The translations under genes were made by a program, and so were the position numbers. Of a stretch of DNA of 64,000 nt, positions 1-12,598 are shown in pieces (within the stretch, counting starts at the first letter, position 1; each line of letters opens with the position of its first letter). This DNA is from Hsuehochloa calcarea. Taxonomy: Eukaryota; Streptophyta; Magnoliopsida; Poales; Poaceae. The stretch spans positions 53,781,003-53,845,002 of the forward strand of contig CM070604.1 of assembly GCA_036346395.1 (NCBI GenBank). The letters run 5' to 3'. The notes under the pieces are model-generated. The model ran no database searches. It was not told the origin of the DNA and worked only from the letters and a program-made list of their open reading frames with translations.

Positions 1-436
1 GATACTAAGAAATCCACGTCAGGTTATATCTTCACACTCGCTGGAGGAGCTATCTTGTGGAAAAGCTCCAAACAAACCCTTACGACATCTTCAACGATGC
101 AAGCTGAGTTTGTGGCATGTTATGAGGCTCTCAAGCAGTCAGATGGCTTAAGAATTTTATTAAGGCCTTAGAGTGGTTGACAGCATTTCTAAACCACTCA
201 CCTTATACTGCGATAACGAACCCGCAGTCTTTTATGCGAGTAACAACAAGTCAAGTGGTGCTGCCAAACACATTGATATTAAGTATCATGTTGTGAAAGA
301 TAGAATCCAGGATCAAACCATTAGTATCAAGCATATTAGTACTAAGTCAATGCTTGCGGATCCGCTTACCAAAGGCTTACCACCCAATATATTTTGTGAT
401 CATGTTGCCGGCATGGGTTTATTGGAAAGCCTCTGA
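1..436 (+). pseudogene. Ty1/copia RNase H domain, 3' end of a broken pol gene
   Basis: This is the C-terminal RNase H region of a copia polyprotein, entering from the left window edge. It begins with a reading frame containing DTKKSTSGYIFTLAGGA and WKSSKQTLTTSSTMQAEFVA, which is the usual copia RNase H opening. The frame breaks at about 140-170, where a small indel puts the rest in another frame. The second part carries KHIDIKYHVVKDRI and MLADPLTKGLP, the conserved end of copia RNase H, and stops at 434-436. In an intact element this domain removes RNA from the RNA-DNA hybrid during reverse transcription. The frameshift means this copy cannot make a complete enzyme. The LTR starting at 630 belongs to the same element. 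Confidence 0.85.
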
Positions 437-629
437 TTCTGGATAAAAGACCTTAAAACGAACCAACTCCCATTAAGTATTATGAATATCCATTTTTTAA
501 ATGAAATAGTACACTATAGGTACTGAGGTTGTATGGCACTTCACTGGCCATGCCACGCATTACCTTGGTATTCTATTTTTCATTTGAAGAATGGACTTAT
601 GTTGTTAGCCTTACGATCAAAGGGGAGAA

Positions 630-1090
630 TGTTGGATTGATCTCGGCTAACTGCCGAGACCGAGTCTCACAGGGCACAGCCCACCTACGCGCCCTGATCG
701 GGGGTGGCTCCAACTATTTTCTTTTGGTTTCGGTCCAGGTCATTTAGCGCTATAAAAATTAGAGGGGTTTCGGCAGGTTTGGATCTAGTGAGTTCAAGCC
801 CAAGAACAACCCGCACAAGCTCGATCGATAACGAGCGCTGAGGTGAACGAAGGCCGTAACGCATCGTCATCACCGCGACTCAGGCCGACGGCCACTGAAC
901 CGCCGCCGTCACTACGACATCACGCTCCCTCAGGCCTAAGCGTCGCCGTCATCTTCTACACCGATCCCGACCGACGCTAAGATCCAATGGCATCTTCCTC
1001 TTCGGGTACGTCTCATGTTTCCGCATCTAATGTTTTGTTATGGTGTTCAACGATTGAGTTAGGGTTCATGTTATTATCTAAGCTTTCAGT
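630..1090 (+). mobile_element. 3' LTR of the left-edge copia element (end approximate)
   Basis: A purine tract (AAAGGGGAGA, about 619-628) lies just before TGTTGG at 630, which is the layout of a polypurine tract followed by the 3' LTR. The LTR holds a TATA-like CTATAAAAATTA at about 751-762. The 5' partner is outside the window, so the right boundary is a guess; no clear CA end with a target duplication was found. Confidence 0.6.
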
Positions 1091-1340
1091 ACATACTCCT
1101 TGCAAGTTCACAGGGTTTTGAGAAGATTTCAGCTGTATTGTGCTTGTGTTCTTGGACAGCTTGTTCAACAGCCATGGGACGATGGAGTTTTGACTTCAAC
1201 TTGCTTCAAAATGAAACATTTGTCTGCAAACCTTGCTATACACGAATTGACCATTGTTTTACACTACGTAGGTCTCCACTGATCAACTGTCTACCGTATT
1301 AGAGATATATTAGAGAACCATCACTACTACAGAAAACCTT

Positions 1341-1600
1341 ATCACAGACGGTTCGGAACCGTCATCACAGACGGTTCGGAACCGTCATCACAGACGGTTT
1401 TTGAACCGTCTGAATTTTTATGTCTGTGATAACAGGCGGTTATCACAGACGGTTTATCAACCGTCTGTGATAAGTTTAACACAGACGGTTTTTTAATAGA
1501 ACCGTCTGTGATACTGAAGTATCACAGACGGTTTGAGCTAAGAACCGTCTGTGAGGCTTGCATATCACAGACGGTTCTTGGTTTAAACCGTCTGTGATAT
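1341..1600. repeat. CACTA subterminal inverted-repeat array
   Basis: About ten copies of ATCACAGACGGTT or its complement AACCGTCTGTGAT alternate in both directions, with short variable spacers. In CACTA families such motifs bind the accessory transposase protein. Adjacent copies could fold as hairpins. Confidence 0.85.
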
Positions 1601-2342
1601 GTCTTTCCACTAACTAGTTTTTGTCGTATTTTCAGCTAGCCTCAGGAATTGCTAGCCATGCCCTCTGAAAACAAACAAGCAGAAACAGCTACATCACAGA
1701 TTATTGTTGACAACTCAAAGTGTTCATTTAACTCAAAATCAATTAAAAAAGAATGTTTGAAGTATTGTCGCTAGAGTTACAAATTGAATTACAACTAGTC
1801 AAAGTGAGTTACAATATTGAATCAATTACAACTAGTCGACGACGTGAAACTCTCCGTCGGGGTTAACGATTTCCGACTTGTGAAGGCTGCAGAGCAACCC
1901 TCGAACATGTGTGACCTCGTTCTTCTGGAGTGCTTTTAACTCTAGGTTCAAGTCCTGTCGCTAGCAAGAGTAAAGTAGTAAGAATATATATTTAAATTTA
2001 TAATTAGAAAATAACTATAGCGAGATTGACCTACCTGGGGATCGTGTGTCGTGGAATTAATCAATAGCCGCATATGATGGCATACGTAGAATGCGCATAG
2101 GTGATCTTGTTTTTCTTTGGCAGACTTTGCAAAAATGGATATACATATATAGATACAATCGATTCGAGACGCAATATTTACTGAGTATGATATATTATTA
2201 TTGTGTTGTATCGCGTCATGGAAATCGCATCTTGTGGGTTAGTGTGGCGCTGTTCCCTTGTATAAACCTCCTCGACAACATAGCCGATGAACGCCCTACA
2301 TGATTCCAAAAGTTATCCTCGTCCATTTCAAATGAAAGAAGA

Positions 2343-4787
2343 CTACAATACAATTATGTGCGGAGAAATGATCGTACCTTTCGAGTATTCCTTTAAGAAG
2401 GGTGAAATCATGGTTTTGTTGAGTAGAGAATCAAGGTACAATACCATGTTCCTCTTTGGCACAATAATCACAAGAATCCAAAGGAACCTACTCATGTATG
2501 TCGCTATAGTCATAAACCTATATATGTTCAAACGAATTTTGTGTAGCAAGTAGTGAAGCACTTACTCGGTTGTACGGCACCATTATGTACTCCTTGCCGT
2601 TACGAGCAAGCAATCCCATTTTATGTAATTCTCGGCGTAGGATGCGTCTTGGTTTATTGTTTGCTCGAGATCACGTGCGGGTCGAGGAAACCCACCGGTT
2701 CGTTGATTCGAGGGCACATTTCATAATGTATCCGCACGTAAGGAACGAGTTGTGATATTTATCGCTATCACGTGAGTGTAGAAATTGATTGTACACACTT
2801 ACGATGTCCAACATCGTAGAAGTGAGGCGCCGAGGCGCTTAGGTTGTATAGGTCGAATAAGTCCTCGAAGCCCACGACGAAGTGGCCCGCCTCGTGATGA
2901 AAATGCTCGCTCCCGTGTCGACGCCGATTCCAAGATGGCTCCCTCCTCTTGGGTCTTGCGCATGTACCACTCATGCAAATATTGACAAGCTAGTCCCGAG
3001 CGGTTAGTTCTTTGTCGAGACCAACGGATATCAAGGGAGTATTGCCCGGCTTGGCGCGCTTGAATCTTCTTCGATATCGATTTGCGTAACGAGGCGCTTG
3101 CGGTACGTCTTCTCTGGAGATGACTCAGGGACTGATATGGTGACACGCTTGTCTTGTCCCTTCGGCGTCTTCTCGACGGGAACCGATGATGCGGGCTTCT
3201 GAAGCGAAGGCTGGGGCGGACTCATCGAGGGTCCTATTGGAGAGGCAGACGGGTCGTGACGATATCGCGTCACTGCAGGGTCCAGGGCGATGTCCTTCTT
3301 GGGCCACTGGATAAAAGTGTGCACGGCATCCCCTAGTGTTGTGATTTCTTCGTTCGGGGGAATTTCCAATGGATGGCCATGAAATTGTCATGTACCATGT
3401 CCACCGCACCGGCGTAACCTCGCGCCACCGGGCACCGTCTCCTTCGCCTCTTCTGGTATGGATACACCATACCCCGCCCAGCCTCAATAGCAATCGACCC
3501 AACCATCCTCACTTGGAGCTTGCAGGGCGTCGGCTCCTACAAAACGGTACACAATTAGCTAAGGCGTCCTATATGTCTATATTTGGAGCATTCGGAGATG
3601 TACATTACCTCGATGTCGCCGATCGGTAATTGCGTCGTCGTCATGTCGAGTATGTGTGGACACGACGCCTACTCCGATGTTGAGGAGGACTTACTCCCAA
3701 ATTAACAGGGGCGGCTTGCGCCCTCATGAGTTCATTTACTTGGTTATGTAAACTTGTTATTTGTCCTTGAAATTTTTCAATAATGACATGTTCCAAATGA
3801 GCGCGTCGTCTGGTCCTTGGATCTCTTCCTACTCCTATATGTGGCGGAGTCGTGGGAATCCATCCTCCAAGGTACGTAAACCCCAACGCCTCGCGTTCGA
3901 CCCGGTGCTCCTTGTTTCCGGGTACGTAGATAGTACATCCTTCTCCTGTCAACTTCGAGGAACCTTGGGAAGATGCGAAGTCAATGCTTCTGCAAGAGGA
4001 CATCATGTTATTATAGACACCATGAAGTTATGGACTTATTAACAACTAAGTGGTTCGACATATTTACCAGCGTTGGGACACCGCCTCGTCGCGCCTAGTT
4101 TGCGAAAGAGATCTTGCCCAAGACGTGGTGATGCCCTCGCTCTTAACTAGGCTCGGCGCGCTCGTCGAGATCGACAAGCGGTCGGGCGGCGGTCTCGCCC
4201 TCCGCCCGCCACTTCGTGGCTTTACCCGCGCACCAGCCGTGCCGAAGTTTGTGGGGTGAGTGTTTTGGGCACGAGAGCTCATGCGCCGCACTTTGCTCCT
4301 GAAATTCGCCGTCGTCTTCATCTCGCACGAAGGCATCCCATGTATCCCGCGACAAGAAAGGATACTTCGTGAAGGGCGTCCACCGGTGTTCACATCTGCG
4401 TGACAAGCGTGCTCTTGAAGGTCCTCCACGCGTGGCACATCGCGGCGGCGCGTGCCATCGCACACGTGTCTGATCTCGCCGGGGAAAGTGAACGAGGCGC
4501 TTCGCTCATCACAACGCGGTCTCTCTGTACATCCGTCGACACTTCGAGTTGGGGTGGTTATGGGGACCTGTTCCTTGCAAGTACCCATGCAGACGGTCCG
4601 GAATCTCGCGGTGCTTTCTTGGGACTCGGCGGGATCCCGCGTCACCGACCTCCGTGATCGTCATGCGGCCCGAGGGCAATTTGGATATTCCTCGCCTTCT
4701 CGCTGCGTACCACCTTGATCGGAGATCCAGACGCATTTGGCGGCGTCGATGACGGCGGCGAAGACGGTGCCTCTGCCATCTCGCCAC
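2343..4787 (-). pseudogene. Second CACTA gene: Transposase_24-like, DUF8039-like and Ulp1-like regions
   Basis: Read on the minus strand, the pieces occur in the order seen in grass CACTA second genes. Near 4463-4143 is a segment with PFTKYPFLSRDTWDAFVRDE and HKLRHGWCAGKATKW, resembling the Transposase_24 region. At 4006-3641 is a segment with a helical, coiled-coil-like stretch (about IIEKFQGQITSLHNQVNEL). At 3369-3031 is GDAVHTFIQWPKKDI, typical of DUF8039. At 2760-2343 is a part with WILVIIVPKRNMVLYLDSL, matching the core of Ulp1-type cysteine protease domains. Frames change several times and stops are frequent, so the gene is dead. The role of the protease domain in CACTA elements is not settled. 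The assignments are from motif recognition only. Confidence 0.65.
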
Positions 4788-4859
4788 TTGCTATCTATAT
4801 AAGTTACGTACACAATTATTACATAGTATATAATATATGGGAAATTGCACAAAAATATA

Positions 4860-6860
4860 AACAAATATAATCAACGTTTGCCATCTCGAGTAAAATAAAA
4901 TAAATTGCCGTCGATGTACCATAAGAATCATCACGGTTCCCGTGTTTACCAGTTAGTCGGCACCCTAAGTATCGAGACTACCCACACCAACCTAGGTTAA
5001 CCAAGATCTTGGTTTTTCAAGTCACCTAGGCTAACCTGATTAGTCGACACCGGATACCCATGATACCTAGGCCAACCTAGTAAATCGGCACCGCCTTACT
5101 TCCATAGGTTTTCATCATTCAAGACTATACCTCAAGTTTGGATCGAAAATTAATTAAGAAAACACAACCACGCTACCAACTAGACTGTACTGATGTTTAT
5201 TAAGAAAACATAGTAAAATGTTGATCAAGAACTGACAACTACAAGAGAGATTTTTCTTAATAAATGCAGAAAAGTGAATGAAATGAAATACAACAGTTAT
5301 AAACTAAAATTCTCACCTCTATGACAATAGTAAACCTCTTGTTCGAGCTCACGTTTGCTCGATGGCGATTCAATCACTTGAAGAACCGAATCTAAAACAC
5401 AAAAATCCAATAAATAGCAAGAAAATACGGAAGAGCAAACATAAAAAAAATGCATGATCAATGTCTTAATGCATACTTAACAACATGCTTAAGTTATACC
5501 TTACTCAAGGACAATACCCCATATATAATAGCTGCTACCACATGATAATGAATTTAATGGTTTAGTAAAGCATTTCAATTTCCAGATTTTGAGCTGAGCC
5601 GAATGGACTAAGTGAACATCACACCGCAGATGAAAAAAATTATATTACTCAAGTCTCACTAAGTCATTAGGGATAGTGACCTAACTTATCCCTTACTCCC
5701 TACTAGAAGGAATAAAGGAGTAAAGACACAGATTAATGAGCCATGATTTTAAGCAAAATGATATCATTGATTAATTCATGGCTAAATGAGTAATAATTAA
5801 AGTTCATCTCAACACTTACCACCAGCTAGCAAGCATTGACCATTCGGTTAAAACATGGCTCTGATGTCGATTTGTAACCAAAACCAAATGCTGGATGATT
5901 AGAGAATGAATGCTTGTTGATTCACTAAACCATGATAAATGAACATTTCTAATGAGGTTATAGCTAGATGAGTAGTAGTTAAAGTTTAACTCATCATTAA
6001 TCATTAGATAACACTCAAGAACGATTTCATTTGATGGACTTAGAGATTACATCCTAAACCTGAACAGATGATTAAAGATAAAAGATTTAATGCTCCAATA
6101 GACTATCACAAAATGGTATACTTGATGGAGCTACTGACTAGATAAGTACAACTACAAGTCTAACTTATCACTTAACATTTGCTAACACTAAAATCAAATT
6201 TTTGTTTGAACTGAAATCTAGCTTTTGATTTGCAAAAACCAAAACAGAGCGGTGTTCACAACAGAAGCTTGCTGCTATGTTGGGTTATGAGAAAATGATA
6301 TTTCATTAAGTTACAGATTAAAGGAGTATAATTTAAAGTCTAATTCCTCACCAAAATTAGCTAGCACTTATTAATGATTTGGTTCTCACAGTAATTATAG
6401 TTTTGAATTCAAATCGAAAATAGGCGATTGCAAAATCGAAAGCAGGCGATTGCAAACCGAAAACTTGCTGATTTTACAATGTTGGGAACAAGATGATGTG
6501 AGCTAAAATGCGATTACACAAATAAAACTACAGTTTACAATTCCTTAATCTTTAGTCAATACTAATTATCAAAATGAGACTTCAATGCATCTGCAGGTTT
6601 GATTTTGAAACCGAGTTTAGGACAAATTTATAAAAGAATTGTTTACTAATCTTTGCATACAAAAGTAATTACTTTGCTTGAACTTAAAGTATGGTTAACT
6701 AATACGAGATCTCACTTAACCTTTATTCAATAATTGATGAGAATCAAGGGAGGAAAACTGGATGCCCTATTGTCGTCGACCAATGGAAGAACGACCAAGA
6801 AACTAAATGCGATTTCATGGATTTGGAACTACACAGAGCAACTGACTCTCCAATGGAGCT
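4860..6860. other. AT-rich non-coding interior of the CACTA element
   Basis: No coding sequence is recognised here. The 4940-5100 part repeats a motif close to CTAGGCCAACCTAGTAAATCGGCACC. The 5570-6720 part is a diverged tandem array listed separately. The segment lies upstream of the second CACTA gene in its reading direction and could be a long intron or leader. Confidence 0.5.
5570..6720. repeat. Diverged tandem array with a period of about 175-200 bp
   Basis: A segment resembling GATGAGTAGTAGTTAAAGTTTAACTC recurs at about 5783, 5964, 6138, 6317 and 6518, each time followed by a short A+T-rich block with CACTTA or TAACAC. Copies are quite diverged, so the exact unit is uncertain. Confidence 0.5.
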
Positions 6861-6949
6861 AAATTGATAGAAATCCCGGATGATCTTAAAGCAATTTACA
6901 AGTATGTATTCCATCCTCCTATTGTTATATTCTACCGGATACAATCGCA

Positions 6950-7160
6950 TGGTCCGGAGGGATGGGAGGACTTACCCGGCAGTGGCGGTGGCGGAGGTGG
7001 CGGGCCTGGGAGGCGCCGGGTCGGGGAGGAGGGCGCCGGTGGCGGATGCGGCCGGGTCGGGGCGCCGGGTCGGGAGGAGGGGCGCCGGGTCGGGAGGAGG
7101 CGCCGGTGGCGAGGTGGCGGGTCGGGGAGGAGGCGCGCAGGTCGACCGATAGGGTTAGAG
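6950..7160. repeat. GC-rich simple-sequence block
   Basis: A G-rich stretch on the plus strand is built from variations of GGCGCCGGGTCGGGAGGAGG. On the minus strand it lies just after the internal CACTA motif and a TTATAAGG box. This resembles the GC-rich 5' leader seen after the terminal repeats in the CACTA element at 31970. It is open in several frames because of its composition, not because of coding. Confidence 0.55.
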
Positions 7161-7203
7161 CGAAGACAGAGGAGATCCCGATCGGTCCTACCTTATAAGA
7201 AAT

Positions 7204-7262
7204 TCAACATCACAGACGGTTACTTCCGGAACCGTCTGTGATGTTGAAACATCACAATCGGT
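7204..7262. repeat. Internal copy of the CACTA subterminal motif
   Basis: ATCACAGACGGTTACTTCCG is followed by its inverted partner GGAACCGTCTGTGAT and a third damaged copy. These motifs normally lie only near element ends. Their position between the two CACTA genes suggests either a fusion of two elements or a second promoter region. Confidence 0.7.
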
Positions 7263-7530
7263 TCCTTCTGTTTCAATTCTTTGATGGGCTACGGGAATAT
7301 TAATCAATCGCTTATGAAGAATGTGGCGAAGTTAAACTCAGTAATACCATCGGATAGTGGTGGATGAAAAGAATAAAAGAAAGAAATGTGATATCTACAA
7401 TCTCGTAGTCGATCAGTATCACTCGAACCAAGGAACATCCACATTTTGTCATCAATTTAAAGATCATAAGTCCATAACACATTAACACATGACAATGGAA
7501 TAAATTAGTTAATTACAATGGAGTAAATTC

Positions 7531-8945
7531 TTAATTAAAATATAGCCCTTCATGATGATCGACGCGCATATAGCTAGCTTCCTCACCGGGTTCTTCCTCG
7601 AGCTCGATGCCGTCTCAGAAAGGTGGCAACTCGTCAAATTGATTGTATTCTTCCTCGTCCACTACATTCTCAACTCCGACAATCCTCCTTTTTCCATTAA
7701 GAACTACGTGGCGCTTCTTATTTGCCGGTCGGTTACATAGAAGACTTGAACAACTTGGTTAGCCAAGATGCGAATGGTTTGTCTTTGTATCCGACACGCT
7801 CGAGGTCCACGGTAGTGACGCCTGCATTTGTCGACCTTCACTGTGGGAGATGGACCCAACGGCACCGAAATAGGGGATCTTGAAAAGCACGTAGTCGATC
7901 TCCCATATCTCCTCTATTTGCCCATAGTACGAGCTCCTCACCCATCGATCTTGAATGCATCTATGCGGACACCATTTCTCGCGCTTGTGCTCTTCCTATC
8001 TGAAAATTGTCAGTATAAAATGTGTACCCATTTATGTCGTATCCTTACCATGTGACAATTGTAAAATGTGGCCCTCTTGCCAACCATAGCGTATCATCAC
8101 TTGATGACCTCCGAGTGATTCGCACCTTTAACCATTCGTTGAACCGACGGTTGTGCTTCTCTCGTGATCCAAACCTCCGACCGGTCCGGATTACATTGGC
8201 GTACCATGTCTTTGTGCTCGTCGATGTACGGGACACTTGGGTCATGTGTTGCAAGACCGTGAAATGGGCTTGAGCGTGCGTATCGGATCGGGAGTGATTG
8301 ATTTCCTTCCGATGGTCCCGATACCATCCAGCTCCCCATGACGAGATAGAGGCACGCCAATCGGATCCACTCGAGCCATGTAGTCGACGCAGAACTCAAT
8401 GACCTCTTCCGTTGCATAACCTTCGATGATGTCGCCCTCCGGTCGAGATCGATTCCGTGCGTAGGACTTGAGAATTCCCATGTACCTCTCGAGCGGGTAC
8501 ATATGGCGTAGAAACACAGGTCGCATATCTTTATCTCTTTCACAAGGTGAACAATGAGATGGACCATGATATCGAAAAATGACGGAGGAAATACATCTCA
8601 AGATGACACGAGTCGTCACTACCTCGGCTGCAGAGCATCTAGTCCTTGGGGATCGATGACCTTCTCGAGCAATTGAGTTGAAGAAATAACACGACCTCAA
8701 GATTGCCACTCGGACCTTGTTCTACAAGATACTCCTAATTACAACAGAAGCATTTGTGTCATCGACACACGACAATCATGCGACTTCATACCAATTAATT
8801 TCAAATCTTGCATAGAAACAAGTTTCTTAATGTTAGCGGAGTAACAGACGGACTTTCACACCGTGCAAGCTCGCATAGTTCATTTCTCTCGGCCTTGGGC
8901 AGAGTGTAGCAAGTCGGGGAAGGTACGTTCGTCTCAGTCGGTCTC
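7531..8945 (-). pseudogene. CACTA TNP2 transposase gene, 3' half (DUF4218 and DUF4216 regions)
   Basis: This continues the TNP2 gene beyond solo LTR A. Reading the minus strand from 8945, the sequence gives LPKAERNELCELARC and then LVGMKSHDCRVSMTQM, the usual join of TNP2 into DUF4218. It goes on to MYPLERYMGILKSYARNRSR and GYATEEVIEFCVDYM of DUF4218. Near 7941-7880 YYGQIEEIWEIDY marks DUF4216. The end has ENVVDEEEYNQFDELPPF and a stop at 7531-7533. Frameshifts and internal stops are present, so it is a pseudogene. In an active element the TNP2 protein cuts and joins the transposon ends in the nucleus. Confidence 0.75.
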
Positions 8946-8950
8946 TTTCT

Positions 8951-10847
8951 CAGAGGACCGGAAGGCGACTAGGGGTGAATAGGCGCTTTCAAAACTTTCT
9001 CGCCTAAATTAAAAACCAACACGAACTTTACTCCTTTAGCTATGAAAGCTAAGAAGATCAGTAAGCACACAACGGAAGCCTTGTGTTGGATTTGATAAAC
9101 CCCTCAACCACACGACACAACCGAGAAAAGAACTCACTTGTTCTCGATCGGGATGGCGGTCGGCCGGCTACCACGGCGGTCGACCGGCTACCACGGCGGT
9201 CGGACCGACGGTCAACCAATGGCCCGACCAAGAACTAACTAGCGGTCGGACCGGTGGGCGGCGGTTCGACCCGGCAAGCCAGCCGATCGAAAACACGCGC
9301 GGTCGACCACCGTTGAAAGTCCGGTCGGACCGGTAGAGTCCAGAACTGAAAAACTCCACCCAAAACCAAAACGAAATTTGATCCAACTTTTGTTTCAACC
9401 AATAAAACTTGACCAAATTTCGAGCACACCTCCTAAAGATATTAGAGACCTATTTCTAGCGACGATCCGTCGATCCACTTCGCAGAATCGATCTCTCGAG
9501 ATTTTACCAAAGAAGTGCACAAACCCTAAAAATATGAAAATCTTGATTCAAGACTTGCTTGTGGGGGTTTGATGATCTAGATGACTCTAGGAGTAATCCC
9601 ACACATCAAAGCAAGAGAAAGTAGGTCAAGAGACCAAGCATGAACCTTTGAATCAAGGAAGCACCAAAATCATCCAAAAGGAGAAGAACACAAAAGGGAG
9701 CAAACGATCTTTCAATTGAGCATCACAAGATTGTTCGATTACACAAGATGCTTACAAAGCCTCTCCAACAAGGAGGGCAAGAGCTCAACAAGGAGCACAC
9801 TCCAAACCCTAGTTCTCCTCTCCTCTCCTCCAAACCCTAGAAAAGGAAGAAGGGGCTAAAATGAATGCTTGGCTTAGTTTTCCATCTCCCCTTCCTATTT
9901 ATACTAGAGAGCTAGGGTTTCCTTTTGGGGTCACTTACACATGGGACCCACACAAATAACTCTTGAAGCAATCGCTTTGCTTCACCACGTGTAGGTTGAT
10001 CGGCGGTTCTCATCAGCGTCGCCAAGCCTCTTGTCCGAATCCCATCGGAACCTCCCGAGACTCGCGATCGATATCCGCGACCGCCGATCCAACCAAATTG
10101 CATCGAACCACCGTTCGATCCATCTTGTCCATCCTGCACCATGCTTGTGTCACACGACCTCACCCGGTATCCCTGATCGTTCTGGACCTCAGCTCTCCAA
10201 GCGTAGTCCCGATCCACTCACCGTTGACGTCGTTGACCTGCAAGCCACCTGCACAGCAATAGACAAACAAACCGTTTCCGGGAACAAGTTCTTCACAACT
10301 TGACCCACGTTAGCTCCGCAATGCAATATACAACAATAAAGCATTGAAGTTCATATGATAACACAATCAAAACCAACTCAATGCAACACTTGGCTAACCT
10401 TCAAGCCATTGCGGTCCGATCCCCTCGTAATTGGTCCGACCGATTTCATGTTGATCGGACCGCTCCACAACGGCGGTCGGACCGGTCCAAAAGACTTAGC
10501 CAAAATTTCAACTCAAAATTCCGAAACCTTCTGGAATTTTCAAACGAATAGAACTTTTGACTGGGAGCTCCAAAAATTATGGGACCACATCCAGGAGACT
10601 CCCCTAACTTGCCTACACAACCTATTTTTGGCTCAGCTCCAAAAACCCACTTTTTGTTTTAGCGGTCGGACCGGCCACCATGGCGGTCGGACTCCTCCAC
10701 TGGTCGATCGCCGACACCGCCCGTCGGATCGCTGTGGTCCGACGACCTTGGAGCAAACCCGAAAACGCGAGATTTTGCAAACCAACAACGCCACTGCCAA
10801 TTGACTCATCATCCTGAGATCGTGCACATATCCTCACGATATCCACA
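8951..10847 (-). mobile_element. Solo LTR A, nested in the CACTA TNP2 gene
   Basis: The element is flanked by a perfect 5-bp target duplication, CTTTC at 8946-8950 and 10848-10852. Its right end is GATATCCACA; the left end reads TCAGAGGACCGG, a mutated form of the TGTTGGACC end of related copies. Copies B and C in this window share the whole structure. The sense strand is minus, judged from the TATA-type box near 9900. There is no internal retrotransposon region, so it arose by LTR-LTR recombination. Two clusters of the palindrome CGGTCGGACCG sit near the ends (about 9160-9340 and 10430-10740). TNP2 coding sequence resumes on both sides. Confidence 0.9.
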
Positions 10848-10852
10848 CTTTC

Positions 10853-12598
10853 GGTGCTAACTCGGTCCTTATGTTCATATCGACCAAGTCACGCCGTGTG
10901 TTAACACCATCCTTTGTTTTGCCACTAATATTCAGCAAGAGACCAATCAAGCTATCACATACATTCTTCTCTACATGCATAACGTCGATGCAGTTGCGAA
11001 CTTCTAAGTACTCCCAATAAGGCAAGTCCCAAAAAATTGACCGCTTCTTCCAGATGTTCTTCTCACGGGTTCTTAATTTACGTCCCTTCCCAAGCACAAC
11101 ATCGATATCCTTAACCATATCATAGACCTCTTTCCCACTAAAAGCCCTTGAAGTGAACCTTCTTCCTTATTTCCGTCGAATTGTTTCTTCATCTTGCGGT
11201 ATGGGTGACTCCTCGGAAGGAACCTACGGTGGCGATATACACGCTTTGCTGAGTTGTTCACCATACACTCTCCGTAGCATCTAAGCAAAGTGGATGTGCT
11301 TTGGCTCCTTTTGTATTGGCTCGACAGTTACCAAGGCGGAAAATCATTGATGGTGCGAGAACAACATGGCGCGTAAAGTGAAGTTCTCTCGTTTATACGC
11401 ATCCCATACCTGCACCCTTCGTTCCACAGTGTCACAAGATCTTCCAAAGAATGGTGCTAGGTACACATCAATATCATTCCCGTGTTGCTTGGCCCTTGGA
11501 TAAGTAGTGACATCAAAATGTACTTCCGCTTCATACAGAGCCAAGGAGGAAGGTTGTACATACATAGATTCACGGGCAGTGCTATGTCACGCCCATGTTA
11601 CCAAAAGGATTCATTCCATCCGTACTCAACCCTAACCTTATGTTCCTCGGTTCCGACCGAACTCTTGAAGCTCCGATCGAAGTTTCTCCACCGGGCGAAT
11701 CGCCAGGTGTCTTAGCTTTCCATCTCTCTACGCTCCTCCGAGTGCCAACGCAGCAATCTTGCCTCCTTTGGGTTCGCAAATAAACGCTTCAAACGTGGGA
11801 TTACTGGCGATACCACAACATCTTAGCAGGAGGTCCTTGCTTCACCTTAGCGATATTTTGACGCTTGTATCGGGATGCTTTGCACACGGACAATAATGCA
11901 TGTCTGCATACTCTTTACTAGAGGATACAATCGTTCGGACATGCATGTATTCTTTCTACTTCCATTCCCAATGGGCAAATAACCTTCTTTGCTTGATAGG
12001 TGGTCTTTGGGCAACACGTTTCCCTCGGAAGGATGTCCGCTAGGAGACCTAACAACGCCGTGAAACTCTTATCGGACCAACTATTGCTTGCCTTCAATTT
12101 CAGCAGTTCAAATGCGGTTGACAACCTTGTGTATTCCGGCTTGCGGCCAGGAACAAAGGTCTCACCGAGTCCTCCTTAAGCCCTCGAATTTACAAAACTC
12201 TCTCTCACAGTAGTTCTCTTACGCATCGCGTAGCATCCGATCCAGTTGTCATCGTGCCCCTATCCTCATCAAAAGCACGATCCACATCCGCAAATCGTTG
12301 ACTTCCTCGGCGATGTCGTCATTATTAACTTCGGTATAATCGCTCTTCACCGTGGTGGTCCAACATGTATACCCTTTTTGAAACCCCTTCAATCAAGTGC
12401 GCTCGATCTGCGCGCGTTGTTAAACATCTTGATTACGCAATCAATGCACCTGACGATTACATAAAATTTATCCCTTCTTCAACATATCCCGCCAGTGGCT
12501 CTTCTAAAAGCAACCACGCCATTAATGTAATCTTGACTCACACGGTTCACACCGTACATCCGATTCGATCCATCTACACTACGCATGTAACAAATTAG
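10853..12598 (-). pseudogene. CACTA TNP2 transposase gene, 5' half
   Basis: On the minus strand this begins near 12598 with a broken Transpos_assoc domain whose DNA closely matches 32742-32990 in the second CACTA element. It continues through VICPLGMEVERIHACPNDCIL (12040-11918 area), HGNDIDVYLAPFFGRSCDTV (about 11500-11400), RHRRFLPRSHPYRKMKKQF (about 11240-11180) and RNCIDVMHVEKNVCDSLIGLL (about 11000-10930). This is the order of the Transposase_21 (TNP2) domain. Frameshifts and stops break it repeatedly. The insertion of solo LTR A at 10848 splits it from its 3' half. The domain would carry the catalytic centre, but I cannot confirm acidic residues in the broken frames. Confidence 0.8.

Noticed and set aside
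1341..1600. Regularly spaced repeats that look like a CRISPR array (also at 31990-32360, 33540-33830 and 45870-46190)
   Set aside because: Repeats alternate in orientation, spacers are short and uneven, and they sit next to CACTA ends with 3-bp target duplications. They are transposon subterminal motifs in a plant genome.
6864..7241. Open frames rich in Gly, Arg and Ala in three overlapping frames
   Set aside because: They come from a GC-rich simple repeat that is open in several frames; there is no conserved domain.
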